From Skermanella rosea (GTDB taxonomy: Bacteria; Pseudomonadota; Alphaproteobacteria; Azospirillales; Azospirillaceae), in NCBI RefSeq assembly GCF_016806835.2, contig NZ_CP086111.1, positions 5,139,471 to 5,203,470 on the forward strand: DNA of 64,000 bases, in the 5' to 3' direction. This document shows positions 37,287-46,440 of this stretch, one piece after another (within the stretch, counting starts at the first letter, position 1; every line of letters begins with the position of its first letter). The notes below the pieces were generated by a model. It did not search any database, was not told the origin of the DNA, and saw only the letters and a program-made list of their open reading frames with translations. A program made the translations under genes and the position numbers.

Positions 37287-37452
37287 GATGAAACTCCTCG
37301 GGCAATCGATATGTCGAACCCCGTCAACACTCCGCCCCGCGATCCCGTGCCGCGACTTTCCGCCGATTGCGGCGATCGCATTTGAGGCATATGATCGCGA
37401 TCACGGCAGGGGCACTCGCACCCGCCGCGTCTTCCGGGGGAGCAGACAATCC

Positions 37453-37578
37453 ATGAAAGCCTTCGTTCTCGGCGTCTTCACCGCCGTCGTCCTGGCCGTC
37501 GGGGCGGCCGTCGTCCTGCAGAACTACGTCCAGCAGCCGGCGTTCCAGGCCTTCAGCACTTCCTCGGTCCGCGTCTGA
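37453..37578 (+). CDS. Single-helix membrane protein, 41 residues
   Basis: MKAFVLGVFTAVVLAVGAAV then VLQNYVQQPAFQAFSTSSVRV: one N-terminal membrane helix and a short polar tail, typical of small membrane peptides. The ribosome-binding site GGGGGAG lies 8-10 nt upstream. Convergent with rpoH, no partner is obvious. Confidence 0.6.
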   Translation: MKAFVLGVFTAVVLAVGAAVVLQNYVQQPAFQAFSTSSVRV

Positions 37579-37586
37579 CCGGGAGG

Positions 37587-37660
37587 CCGGCACCCTTATC
37601 CCCGGCACCCTTATCAATTGCGCTTATCCAGTAAGCAATCGGGTCCAGTAAGGTATCGGG
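37587..37660. repeat. Two short tandem duplications downstream of rpoH
   Basis: CCGGCACCCTTATC at 37587-37600 is repeated at 37602-37615 (15-bp period). TCCAGTAAGCAATCGGG (37627-37643) is repeated as TCCAGTAAGGTATCGGG (37644-37660), ending directly at the rpoH stop codon (37661). Confidence 0.7.
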
Positions 37661-38560
37661 TCAGCCCGCGGCCAGCATCGGCTGGCCCGCGGGCTTGCGC
37701 AGCGCCTGGGCGGCGTTGAGCACCGCCTTCTGGAGCTTCTCGAACGCCCGCGCCTCGATTTGCCGGATCCGCTCGCGCGACACGGCGTAGCGCTCGCCCA
37801 GCACCTCGAGCGTCGCCGGCTCGTCCGCCAGCCGGCGCTCCATCAGGATCTGCCGCTCGCGGTCGTTCAGCTTCTCCAGCGCCTGGCCCAGCAGGCGCCG
37901 CCGCAGGGCCAGCTCGTCGGCCTCCGCGACCACCGACTCCTGGGTCGGCCGCTCGTCCGACAGCAGGTCCAGCCAGTCGGTGTCGCCTTCCGCCCCCACG
38001 GCCGCGTTCAGCGAGCTGTCGCCCATGGACAGCCGGCGGTTCATCTCGATCACCTCCGACTCGGGCACGTCCAGTTCGGTCGCGATGGTGGTCACCGTGG
38101 CCGGCGACAGGTCGCCCTGCTCCAGCTCCTCCATCCGGCCCTTCAGTCGGCGCAGGTTGAAGAAAAGCTTCTTCTGGGCGGCCGTGGTGCCCATCTTGAC
38201 CATGGACCAGTTGTGCAGGATGTATTCCTGGATCGCCGCGCGGATCCACCAGATCGCATAGGTGGCGAACCGGAAGCCGCGGTCCGGGTCGAACTTCTGG
38301 GCCGCCTGCATCAGGCCCACGTTGCCCTCGGCGATCAGCTCGGACGCGGGCAGGCCGTATCCCGCGAAGCCGCGAGCGATCTTGATCACCAGCCGCAGGT
38401 GGCTGCCCGTCAGCAGGCGCAGGGCCTCCTCGTCGCCGCGCTCGCGCCAGGCGATCGCCAGGTCCCGCTCCTGTTCGGGATTCAGCATGGGAAAGCGTTT
38501 CGCTTCGTCCAGGTAGCGGCCCATGCCGCCGCCGGCCTGCGCGATATTCAACAGTGTCAT
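37661..38560 (-). CDS. rpoH: RNA polymerase sigma-32 factor RpoH
   Basis: 299 residues. Region 2: LIAEGNVGLMQAAQKFDPDR, GFRFATYAIWWIRAAIQEY. The RpoH box QKKLFFNLRRLKGRME (residues ~130-145) is diagnostic. Region 4: LEVLGERYAVSRERIRQIEA. It directs heat-shock gene transcription. Start at 38560 has GAGGAGG at 8 nt; the frame is open to 38620 upstream. A 19-bp inverted repeat lies 78 bp upstream (38638-38656). Confidence 0.95.
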   Translation of the reverse strand: MTLLNIAQAGGGMGRYLDEAKRFPMLNPEQERDLAIAWRERGDEEALRLLTGSHLRLVIKIARGFAGYGLPASELIAEGNVGLMQAAQKFDPDRGFRFATYAIWWIRAAIQEYILHNWSMVKMGTTAAQKKLFFNLRRLKGRMEELEQGDLSPATVTTIATELDVPESEVIEMNRRLSMGDSSLNAAVGAEGDTDWLDLLSDERPTQESVVAEADELALRRRLLGQALEKLNDRERQILMERRLADEPATLEVLGERYAVSRERIRQIEARAFEKLQKAVLNAAQALRKPAGQPMLAAG

Positions 38561-39117
38561 TCGTCGAGCCTCCTCTTCGTCGACATGTCCCACCCTGACG
38601 TAACCCGCCCGACACGACAAAATCGCCCAGTTCCGGCGGTGATTCTGAAAATCACCCCGTGCTGGGTCGATGCGCGTCGAACCGGTATAGGTCGGGATTT
38701 CCGGGAAAGTTCGTCGATCCGATACGGCTCCTTCCGAGCCTCGACGAACAGACTAGAGATAAGATTTCCTGACCGGATTTCAAGTGCTTACGACCGGTGA
38801 CGCGGACCGGTATCGCATATTGACTAGGAACCATCGACCCCGTTGATAACAGATTTATAACACCGGCGACAGCGATTCGGCCCAACTCATGGCTGGATTG
38901 AAAAAACTGAGCCTTCGTCAGTAAATCCACGCCGCCCCCGCTCGAAACGGAAAACGCCGCCGGCTCCGCGGCCTTTTGCCAGCTCCCGCCTCCGCCCAGT
39001 CTTGCCAAAACTTTCGTGAGGCTTTTGAAAGCATTCCGCGATCTGATAACTTGGCCTGCCGACATCATGAGTCGGCTGGCGGGTGGCTCGACGATCCTTT
39101 GTTTCGGAGGCAGGGAA
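38561..39117. other. Intergenic region between divergent rpoH and bphP genes
   Basis: 557 bp with no gene. It holds the 19-bp inverted repeat at 38638-38656, a minus-strand promoter candidate for rpoH (TTGAAA 38778-38783, 15 nt, TTATCT 38757-38762) and a plus-strand promoter candidate (TTGACT 38820-38825, 17 nt, TTGATA 38843-38848). The stretch 38750-38900 is AT-rich relative to its flanks. Confidence 0.45.
38638..38656. promoter_or_regulatory. 19-bp inverted repeat upstream of rpoH
   Basis: GGTGATT-CTGAA-AATCACC, perfect 7-bp arms. It is 78 bp from the rpoH start, so it may be a 5' UTR hairpin controlling translation, as in temperature-sensitive rpoH leaders, or a protein-binding site. Confidence 0.4.
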
Positions 39118-41730
39118 ATGATCGTATCAAGTCCATCGTTCGGCACGGTGGATCTGACGAACTGCGATCGTGAGCCGATCGAGATCCCGGGGTCGATCCA
39201 GCCCCACGGCGTGCTGGTCGTCCTCCACCCCGAAACCCTGTGCATCCTCCAGGCCGCCGGCCCGACCGAAACCCTTCTCGGCAGCGCCCCCGGAGACCTC
39301 GCCGGCGTCCCGTTCGCCTCGCTGGTGAACGCCGACGCGATCGGCGTGATCCGCGACGTCCTGGCGCGGGCGAACCTCATTCCCCGTTCGGAGAACCTGT
39401 TCAGCTTCGAACTGGCCGCCGCGGGCCGCCGCTTCGACGCCTCGGTCCATGCCGGGGAAGCCGGCCTGGTCGTCGAACTGGAGCCGGTTGACGGGGCCAC
39501 CCCCCTGCCCCCCGGCGGCCCGCTCGGGCTGGTCCAGTCGATGCTGGGCGCGCTGCAGGGCGCCGCCACGCTCCGCGACTTCTGCCAGGGCGCCGCGGAG
39601 GAGGTGCGGCGGGTCACCGGGTTCGCCCGCGTCATGATCTACCGCTTCAACCAGGACGACAGCGGGCACGTCTTCGCCGAGAGCCGGCGCGAAGGCATCG
39701 GCTCCTACCTCGACCTGCATTATCCCGCCTCGGACATTCCCGCCCAGGCGCGCGACCTCTACCGCCGGAACTGGCTGCGCCTGATCCCCGACGCGCGCTA
39801 CCGGCCGGCTCCCCTGGTGCCGCCCGTCAGCCCCCTGACCGGCCGGCCGGTCAACCTGGCGCACTGCGCGCTCCGCAGCGTCTCGCCCCTGCACCTGGAA
39901 TATCTCGCCAACATGAACGTGCGGGCATCCATGTCGCTCTCGATCCTGCACGGCGACCGGCTGTGGGGGCTGGTCGCCTGCCACCATGACGAGCCGCGCT
40001 ATCTGGCCCACGGCGTCCGGGCCGCCTGCGAGCTGTTCGCGCAGATGTTCTCCTTCCAGCTCGACGCCAGGCTCAAGGCCGAGATGCTGGAGGAAGCCAT
40101 GCGCATGCACGGCGTCCATGACCGGCTGGTCGGCGTGATCTCGCGCGATCCCGACCTGGCCGGCGGCCTGGTGCGCCATAAGCCGAACCTCCAGGATTAT
40201 GTGCCGTGCTCTGGCGTGGCGCTGTGGCTCGACGGCCGTTTCTCCTCGATCGGCACAACCCCGGACGAGGCGACCGTCAGGGACTTGGTGGACTGGCTCG
40301 GCCGCACCAGCCCGGACGGGGTCTGGGAGACCGACCGGCTTTCCCGGGTCTGGCCCGGCGGCGACGGCATGCGAGGCATCGCCTCCGGCGTCCTGGCGCT
40401 CTCGGTCTCGCGCAGCCCGCGCGACTATATCCTGTGGTTCCGGCCGGAGGTCGTCAGGACGGTCACCTGGGCCGGCAACCCGAACAAGCCGGTGGAGGCG
40501 ACGTCCGCCGGCGACCGGCTCTCGCCGCGCCGCTCCTTCGAGGCCTGGAGGGAGGAGGTCCGCGGCCGCTCCCGGCCCTGGAGCGAGGCGGAAGTCGCCG
40601 CGGTCCGGACGCTCCGCACTACCCTGCTCGAAGTGGTGCTCCAGCGGGTCGACCAGATCGCGAAGGAACGCGAGGCGGCCCGGCGCAGCCAGGAGCTCCT
40701 GCTCGCGGAGCTGGACCATCGGGTCAAGAACACGCTCGCCAACATCCAGGCGCTGGTCCAGTACTCGGCCTCCGGGCACCGGGGCAGCTCGACCGCGCTG
40801 GAGGACTTCACCACCTCCTTCGGCCAGCGTCTCCGCGCGATGGCCTATGCCCACAGCCTGCTGACCCGCAGCCGCTGGGAAGGCGCCGACCTGCGCAGCC
40901 TGCTGGAGGAGGAGATGCGCGCCCACGACGATCCCCGGGCCGCCGGCCGGCTGCGTCTCGACGGCCCGCCGATCCTGCTGCGTCCCAAGGCGGCGCTGGC
41001 GCTCAGCATGGCCGTCCACGAACTGGTCACCAACGCCGCCAAGTACGGCTCGCTCTCGACCCCCTCCGGCACCGTCGAGGTGCGCTGGGCGCTGGCCGGC
41101 CCCGCCGAGGCCCGGATCTTCACGCTCGACTGGACCGAGCGCGGCGGCCCCGCCGTGACGCCCCCGGATCGCAGCGGCTTCGGCCGCATCGTCATCGAGA
41201 GGAGCCTGGCCTACGAGGTGGACGGGACCAGCCGGCTCGATTTCGAGCCCGAGGGCGTGCGCTGCCGCATCGGCATCCCGGAGGAGCACGTGATCGGCGT
41301 CGCTCCGCCCCCCTCGCCGCCGGATGCCGGACCGTGCGATCCCGCTCCGGCCGCGTCCCGGAAGCCCCGCCGGGTCCTGCTGGTCGAGGACTCGGCCCTG
41401 GTCGCGATGCAGGTCGAGCAAATGCTCCTGGCCGCCGGGTGCGAGGTGGTCGGTCCGGCCGCCCGCGTCGCCGCGGCGCTCAAGCTGGCCCGGGAGGAAT
41501 CGGTCGACGCCGCGATCCTCGACATCGATCTCCACGGGACTCCCTCCTGGGATATCGCCGACGTCCTGGCCGACCGCGGCATCCCCTTCCTGCTCGCCAC
41601 CGGCTTCAGCTCCGACGAGGCCCTGCCCGAGCGCTTCCGCCATGTCCGGCGCCTGCTCAAGCCCTACTCCTCCGGCGACTTCGCGGAAGCGCTCGATACC
41701 CTGCTCGGGACGGCGGCCTACCCGGCGTAG
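39118..41730 (+). CDS. bphP: Bacteriophytochrome, HWE-type hybrid histidine kinase with C-terminal receiver
   Basis: 870 residues from 39118 (CGGAGGCAGGGAA upstream). PAS domain with the biliverdin Cys16 in VDLTNCDREPIEIPGSIQPHG region. GAF domain with RVMIYRFNQDDSGHVFAESR and YPASDIPAQARDLYRRNWLR, the PASDIP chromophore motif. PHY domain follows (to ~500). The kinase is of the HWE family: LLLAELDHRVKNTLANIQAL with His534, N-box MAVHELVTNAAKYGSLSTP and the late LDWTERGGPAV. The last ~120 residues are a receiver: RRVLLVEDSALVAMQVEQML with phospho-acceptor near Asp802. It senses red/far-red light. No heme oxygenase is adjacent. Confidence 0.93.
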   Translation: MIVSSPSFGTVDLTNCDREPIEIPGSIQPHGVLVVLHPETLCILQAAGPTETLLGSAPGDLAGVPFASLVNADAIGVIRDVLARANLIPRSENLFSFELAAAGRRFDASVHAGEAGLVVELEPVDGATPLPPGGPLGLVQSMLGALQGAATLRDFCQGAAEEVRRVTGFARVMIYRFNQDDSGHVFAESRREGIGSYLDLHYPASDIPAQARDLYRRNWLRLIPDARYRPAPLVPPVSPLTGRPVNLAHCALRSVSPLHLEYLANMNVRASMSLSILHGDRLWGLVACHHDEPRYLAHGVRAACELFAQMFSFQLDARLKAEMLEEAMRMHGVHDRLVGVISRDPDLAGGLVRHKPNLQDYVPCSGVALWLDGRFSSIGTTPDEATVRDLVDWLGRTSPDGVWETDRLSRVWPGGDGMRGIASGVLALSVSRSPRDYILWFRPEVVRTVTWAGNPNKPVEATSAGDRLSPRRSFEAWREEVRGRSRPWSEAEVAAVRTLRTTLLEVVLQRVDQIAKEREAARRSQELLLAELDHRVKNTLANIQALVQYSASGHRGSSTALEDFTTSFGQRLRAMAYAHSLLTRSRWEGADLRSLLEEEMRAHDDPRAAGRLRLDGPPILLRPKAALALSMAVHELVTNAAKYGSLSTPSGTVEVRWALAGPAEARIFTLDWTERGGPAVTPPDRSGFGRIVIERSLAYEVDGTSRLDFEPEGVRCRIGIPEEHVIGVAPPPSPPDAGPCDPAPAASRKPRRVLLVEDSALVAMQVEQMLLAAGCEVVGPAARVAAALKLAREESVDAAILDIDLHGTPSWDIADVLADRGIPFLLATGFSSDEALPERFRHVRRLLKPYSSGDFAEALDTLLGTAAYPA

Positions 41731-42401
41731 ACGGCGTCGAAGAACGCCTCCTCCAGCACCATCATTCTCCGGAAATTGTCGCGCATGGCGGCCCCGGTCC
41801 CCTCGTCCGCCGCCGCCCCGACCCGGTCGGTCTCCTCGCGCAGCCAGGTGACGAAGGCCTCGAACTCGGGAATCGCGTGCAGGTCGATCCACTCCGCCAG
41901 CCAGAACCGCTCCGGCCGCCGGGCCGGGCAGGCCTGCGCCCAGGTCAGGTAGCTCCACTCCGCCGCCACCAGCACGGCGAGGATGCGCGGATAGCTGCCA
42001 CTTCGCCCGGCCCCCTCCAGCACGGCGATGAAGTCCCGCGTCACCGGTCCCAGCTCTGGCGTCTTCCAGGTTCCCTCGGGGATGCCCAGCGCCTCGAACG
42101 ACCGGAGGAAGAAATCGTTCTCATCGGCGGTGACCGCCGCCGCGAAGCCGGCGAACCGCCGCTTCGACGGCATCGCCGGCGCCGCCGCGATGGCGCTTCC
42201 AAGCAGCGAGACGAAGCTGTTCACGAAGGCGTAGTCCTGCACCAGGTAACGCCCCGCGACAGCATCGTCCAGGGTATCCTCGCCCAGCTCCCGGGCGAAC
42301 CGGTGCGTCGTCATCCGCGTCCAATGCGGCTCGGCCTCCTGCCTCAACCAATCGGTGAAACGCGCCTCTGGGTCGTTCTTCCTGTACTCGGCGAAACTCA
42401 T
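41718..42401 (-). CDS. TenA/thiaminase-II-like protein, cysteine-free (TenA_E-like)
   Basis: 227 residues, all-helical TenA fold of the heme-oxygenase-like superfamily. Features: HWTRMTTHRFARELGEDTL, then YLVQDYAFVNSFVSLLGSA with the conserved Asp, EWSYLTWA, and the C-terminal MMVLEEAFFDAVYA with the conserved Glu. The usual catalytic Cys region (LLPCFW-type) reads LVAAEWSYL, with Glu close by, which fits the TenA_E class that lacks the Cys. TenA enzymes salvage the thiamine pyrimidine, and no thi genes are near. It is convergent with bphP, 13 bp overlapping. Confidence 0.78.
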   Translation of the reverse strand: MSFAEYRKNDPEARFTDWLRQEAEPHWTRMTTHRFARELGEDTLDDAVAGRYLVQDYAFVNSFVSLLGSAIAAAPAMPSKRRFAGFAAAVTADENDFFLRSFEALGIPEGTWKTPELGPVTRDFIAVLEGAGRSGSYPRILAVLVAAEWSYLTWAQACPARRPERFWLAEWIDLHAIPEFEAFVTWLREETDRVGAAADEGTGAAMRDNFRRMMVLEEAFFDAVYAG

Positions 42402-42683
42402 GCTCCCGGGCCTTCCCTTGTCTTCCGTTTCCTCGCCGCCGAGGATAGCCCGCCGGCACCCGTCATGACACCCCGACGACGGGGGACGTAGCACCTGCCG
42501 TCGAGTCACATCGATCCCCGCCGGTTCGCGTGGGTCGGCCTCGGCCGAAGGCCGACGCCGACACCCTGGCCGGAGCGCCGATGGAGGACGTCGGCATTCG
42601 CCCTGCCGGGCGAAGGTCGATCTACGGTACTCGGCATCTTCCCCCTGACCCTCTTCGGAAGGTAAGCATGGCGGCTTCAAGGC

Positions 42684-43586
42684 TCAGGGGCTGCTGTGCA
42701 GGGGTGAGGCGAGCCGGGCGCGCAGGCGCGGCGCGGCCCAGTCCAGGAAGGCGCGGACTTTCAGCGGCAGCATGCCCTGCTCCGGATAGACCAGGCTGAC
42801 GGGCACGGGCGCGGGGCCGAAAGGCTCCAGCACGGGCACCAGGGCGCCGCTCCTCACCTCGTCGGCGACTTGGTACGACAGCAGCCGGGTGATCCCCAGG
42901 CCGGCGACCGCCGCATCGACCGCGGCCTCCGCCGTGTTGACCGCCAGGCGCACGCGCGGCACCGCGACACCGCGGGAGTGGCGCCAGTCCGGGTCGGCGG
43001 GCGTGCCGCGGAACTCGATGCCGTCATGGCCGGCCAGATCCTCGGGCGTTCGCGGCGTACCCCGGCGCGCCAGATAGTCCGGGCTGGCGCACAGGACGCG
43101 GCGGATCGAACCGACGCGCGTGGCGACCAGCGTGCTGTCGTCCAGCACGCCGATGCGCAGCGCAAGGTCGATATGCTCCTCGTGCAGCGCCACCGACCGG
43201 TCGATCAGCAGCAGCCGCAGGTCGATCTCGGCATGGGCCGCCAGGAACTCCAGCGCGATCGGCAGAAGGTGGCGGCGGCCGAACACGATCGGCGCGGTCA
43301 CGTTCAGCTCGCCGCGCGGTTCCCGGTACTCCCCCGATGCGGTCCGCTCCGCCTCCTCCACCTGCTCCAGGATGCGCTTCGACGCGGCGACATAGGCGCG
43401 CCCGGCGTCGGTCAGGCCGATGCGCCGGCTGGTCCGCACCAGCAGGCGGGTGTGGAGGTGCCGTTCCAGGTCGGCGACCTTGCGGCTGACCGTGGCCAGC
43501 GGCTGGCCGAGCCGGCGCGCCCCGGCGGACAGGCTGCCCGCCTCGACCACCGCCAGCAGGACGCTCATCGCCTCGAACCGGTCCAT
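42684..43586 (-). CDS. LysR-family transcriptional regulator
   Basis: 300 residues. N-terminal helix-turn-helix MDRFEAMSVLLAVVEAGSLS then GARRLGQPLATVSRKVADLE, followed by the linker helix. The substrate-binding domain has PIVFGRRHLLPIALEF and LVATRVGSIRRVLCASPDYL. It is divergent from the hydrolase-PPOX gene pair with a 134-bp gap, so it likely controls those genes. In the leader, CTCCC (43593), GGGAG (43605) and CTCCC (43615) form alternating inverted repeats that could be operator or hairpin. Confidence 0.9.
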   Translation of the reverse strand: MDRFEAMSVLLAVVEAGSLSAGARRLGQPLATVSRKVADLERHLHTRLLVRTSRRIGLTDAGRAYVAASKRILEQVEEAERTASGEYREPRGELNVTAPIVFGRRHLLPIALEFLAAHAEIDLRLLLIDRSVALHEEHIDLALRIGVLDDSTLVATRVGSIRRVLCASPDYLARRGTPRTPEDLAGHDGIEFRGTPADPDWRHSRGVAVPRVRLAVNTAEAAVDAAVAGLGITRLLSYQVADEVRSGALVPVLEPFGPAPVPVSLVYPEQGMLPLKVRAFLDWAAPRLRARLASPLHSSP

Positions 43587-43720
43587 CCCAACCTCCCATG
43601 AAACGGGAGGGAAACTCCCGAAACCGCAGGATACTGTGTTTTCACGGAAGGCATTAGGTTTTCCTCAGCCGATGGCGTCGGGCGATCGGCAGGGACCACC
43701 CCTCACCAAGGAGAACCGAC

Positions 43721-44665
43721 ATGCTTCGCAGAACGCACCCGCTGCTCGCCCCGACCGCCGAAACCGGATCGGCCCCTTCTGAGTCCGGATCCATCCAGGT
43801 CCGCCACCGCACCGTCGCCGTGGATGGCCTCGACATCTTCTACCGGGAGGCAGGTCCCCGCGGCGCGCCGGCCATCCTCCTCCTGCACGGCTTTCCGACC
43901 TCCTCGCAGATGTTCCGCGACTTGATCCCGCGCCTCGCGGACCGCTACCGGGTGGTCGCGCCGGACTATCCCGGCTTCGGCCACAGCGCCGCCCCGGACC
44001 GCGACGCGTTCGCCTACACCTTCGACGCCTATGCCGGACTGGTCGACAAGTTCACGCGGCAGATCGGTCTCGACCGTTTCGCGATCTACGTCATGGATTA
44101 CGGCGCTCCGGTCGGCTTCCGGCTGGCGACCGCCAATCCCGACCGGGTGACGGCGCTGGTGATCCAGAACGGCAACGCCTATGACGAGGGCATCGCCGGG
44201 TTCTGGGATCCCATCAAGGCCTACTGGCGCACCGGCGCCGCGCCCGAGCGCGAGGCGATCCGCTGGTTGACGTCGCTCCAGGCGACGCGGTGGCAATACA
44301 CCAACGGCGTCAAGGACACGAGCCTGGTCAGCCCCGACGCCTGGACCCTCGACCAGGCGCTGCTCGACCGGCCGGGCAACCAGGAGATCCAGCTCGACCT
44401 GCTCTACGACTATCGCACCAACCTGCCGCTCTATCCGCAATGGCAGGCCTATTTCCGGGACCGCAAGCCGCCGGCCCTGGTGGTCTGGGGCGCCAACGAC
44501 GGGATCTTCGTGGCACCGGGTGCCGAAGCCTACCGGCGCGACCTGCCCCATGCGGAGATCCACATGATCGACACCGGGCACTTCGCGCTCGAAACCCACG
44601 GGCCGCAGGTCGCCGCGCTGATCCGCGACTTCCTCGACCGCTCCGTCGGCTCCAACCGAACGTAG
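43721..44665 (+). CDS. Alpha/beta-hydrolase of the haloalkane dehalogenase / epoxide hydrolase type
   Basis: 314 residues, no signal peptide but an unstructured ~30-residue N-terminus. The oxyanion motif [20 protein letters not shown], the nucleophile Asp in [15 protein letters not shown], and the catalytic His in [13 protein letters not shown] are present. An Asp nucleophile, rather than Ser, argues for dehalogenase/epoxide-hydrolase-like chemistry. It follows the LysR gene, and is 10 nt from the PPOX gene. Confidence 0.83.
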   Translation: MLRRTHPLLAPTAETGSAPSESGSIQVRHRTVAVDGLDIFYREAGPRGAPAILLLHGFPTSSQMFRDLIPRLADRYRVVAPDYPGFGHSAAPDRDAFAYTFDAYAGLVDKFTRQIGLDRFAIYVMDYGAPVGFRLATANPDRVTALVIQNGNAYDEGIAGFWDPIKAYWRTGAAPEREAIRWLTSLQATRWQYTNGVKDTSLVSPDAWTLDQALLDRPGNQEIQLDLLYDYRTNLPLYPQWQAYFRDRKPPALVVWGANDGIFVAPGAEAYRRDLPHAEIHMIDTGHFALETHGPQVAALIRDFLDRSVGSNRT

Positions 44666-44675
44666 GGACGCGATC

Positions 44676-45317
44676 ATGATCAACCGTTTCCTGCAGATCG
44701 CCTCGACCCCGTCGGTCCGGTCCGCGCGGGAGAAGCAGGGCAGCGCCGCGGGCTACGCCCGGTTCGACGGTACCCTCGACCCGGACGGGCCGGTCGCCCA
44801 CGACCGCCTCGGCGCGGCGGAGGTGGAATTCATCGCCCGGCGCGACGGCTTCTACATCGCCTCGGTGTCCGAGACCGGATGGCCTTATGTCCAGTTCCGG
44901 GGCGGTCCCCCGGGCTTCCTCCGGGTCCTCGACGACCGGACCCTGGGCTTCGCCGATTTCCGCGGCAACCGGCAATACATCACGGCCGGCAATGTCGGGC
45001 AGAACGACCGGGTGGCGCTGTTCCTGATGGACTACGCCCACCGGCGCCGGCTGAAGCTGTTCGGCCGGATCGCCCTGGTGGAGGCCGGGGACGACCCCGG
45101 CCTCAGCGCCCGGCTGGCGGTGCCGGGCTACGCCGCCAGGGTCGAGCGGGCGGCCCTGGTCACCGTCGAGGGGTTCGACTGGAACTGCCCCCAGCACATC
45201 ACCCCCCGCTTCACCGAGGCCGAACTGGCCGACGTGCTCGCCCCGCTGACCCGGCGCCTCGAAGAGCTGCGGGCCGAGAACGACCGCCTCAAGTCCGCCC
45301 TGGCGGAGCGGGCCTGA
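44676..45317 (+). CDS. Pyridoxamine 5'-phosphate oxidase family flavoprotein
   Basis: 213 residues with an FMN-binding split barrel: EFIARRDGFYIASVSETGWP then YVQFRGGPPGFLRVL and ADFRGNRQYITAGNVGQNDR. The last ~25 residues are a coiled helix (LTRRLEELRAENDRLKSA). It lies 10 nt after the hydrolase, likely the same operon under the divergent LysR regulator. The substrate is unknown; similar PPOX-type proteins act in general flavin redox. Confidence 0.85.
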   Translation: MINRFLQIASTPSVRSAREKQGSAAGYARFDGTLDPDGPVAHDRLGAAEVEFIARRDGFYIASVSETGWPYVQFRGGPPGFLRVLDDRTLGFADFRGNRQYITAGNVGQNDRVALFLMDYAHRRRLKLFGRIALVEAGDDPGLSARLAVPGYAARVERAALVTVEGFDWNCPQHITPRFTEAELADVLAPLTRRLEELRAENDRLKSALAERA

Positions 45318-45558
45318 CCTGCCGGCGAGGCTGTAGCCCCTCGCTGACGAAGCGTCGGTGTCCGTCCGGGAAGGGGCTGAACCGGATCGAACGGGCAGGG
45401 GAGAGGGCTTGAAGGCATCGACTCGGTTGTGACTCTCTCGTCGGCATCGGCCTGTCGTTCCGCGCCCTGCACACCGCCCCGCCGACCCCACTCATAAGAT
45501 TGAAATCCTCGATAATAAAGGATAACATACCTATACCACCTGCCCGGAGAGCCCCGCC

Positions 45559-46293
45559 ATGTCCGCCACCGCCAGCACGCCCACCCCCGCCCTTCAGCGC
45601 CGGCACGAGGTCTTCGCCCGCCACGTCGCCGCCGGCCGCAGCCTCGCCGAGGCCGCCCGGCTCTCCGGCTATGCCTGGAACAGCGCCCGCCAGACCGGGT
45701 CGCGCCTGATGCAGGACGGCTGCGTCGCCGCCCGCGTGGTCGAACTCGCCGCCGAGGAGGACCGCCGCCGCCGGGAGGAGGCCGACGAACTGGTCGCGGT
45801 GCTCAAGCGCGTCCTGTTCGAGGCCGTGGACAAGCAGAACTACTCCGCCGCCCTGCGCGCCGCCGACCAGATCGCCCGCTTCCGCGGCCTGCTCCCCCCG
45901 GCGCCCAAGGCCGGCCGGCACGCCGGCGCCGGCATCACCGGGACCATCGCCGCCGCCCTGGCGGAGGCGGAGGACGAGGACGACGGCGCCCTCCCCGCCG
46001 ATCCCGACGCTCCGGGGCTGGTCGGCTTCGACCCGCCGATGCCGCCGGCCGCCATCGCCCCGGTCGAGCCGATGCGCAACCTGAAGGAGGAGGCCCGCAA
46101 GCGGCACGCCGCCGCGGTCGAACGGAACTCCCGCTGCCTCAAGCTGATCCTGGGCCGCCACAAGGACAACAAGGAGCTCAAGGCCCGGATCGAGTCGTCC
46201 GACGACGCCCACCTCTTCTTCGACGCGGACTACCGCCTGCTCCCGCCCGACCAGTGGCCCGGCGCCGACACCGCTCCCGCGCCGCGCGCGTGA
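45559..46293 (+). CDS. Orphan protein with phage terminase small-subunit-like N-terminus
   Basis: 244 residues. Residues ~12-65 resemble the helix-turn-helix of Terminase_2-type small subunits: ALQRRHEVFARHVAAGRSLA then EAARLSGYAWNSARQTGSRL. Residues ~90-150 are helical with acidic stretch (EAEDEDDGALPADP) and no recognisable motif. No phage genes are near, so it is probably a domesticated or stand-alone DNA-binding protein. Upstream (45490-45540) is a short AT-rich segment that could carry the promoter. Confidence 0.6.
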   Translation: MSATASTPTPALQRRHEVFARHVAAGRSLAEAARLSGYAWNSARQTGSRLMQDGCVAARVVELAAEEDRRRREEADELVAVLKRVLFEAVDKQNYSAALRAADQIARFRGLLPPAPKAGRHAGAGITGTIAAALAEAEDEDDGALPADPDAPGLVGFDPPMPPAAIAPVEPMRNLKEEARKRHAAAVERNSRCLKLILGRHKDNKELKARIESSDDAHLFFDADYRLLPPDQWPGADTAPAPRA

Positions 46294-46440
46294 CCCCTCG
46301 ATCATGACGAATCATGACATTCATCCGCCTTGGCAGCAGCCCCGGGGCCGGCCGTGCAACCTCCGCCCCCTTCGGGCGGTTAACTGGCTGCAGGCCGTTT
46401 CGACCGGCCGCATCCACCCCAACCGGAGACCGGAGCGACC

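Noticed and set aside
39127-41958. 943-codon frame antisense to the bacteriophytochrome
   Set aside because: The sense frame has an intact phytochrome kinase; the antisense frame has low-complexity composition and no motif.
45559-46293. Active prophage terminase
   Set aside because: No large subunit, portal, capsid or integrase gene anywhere in the window.
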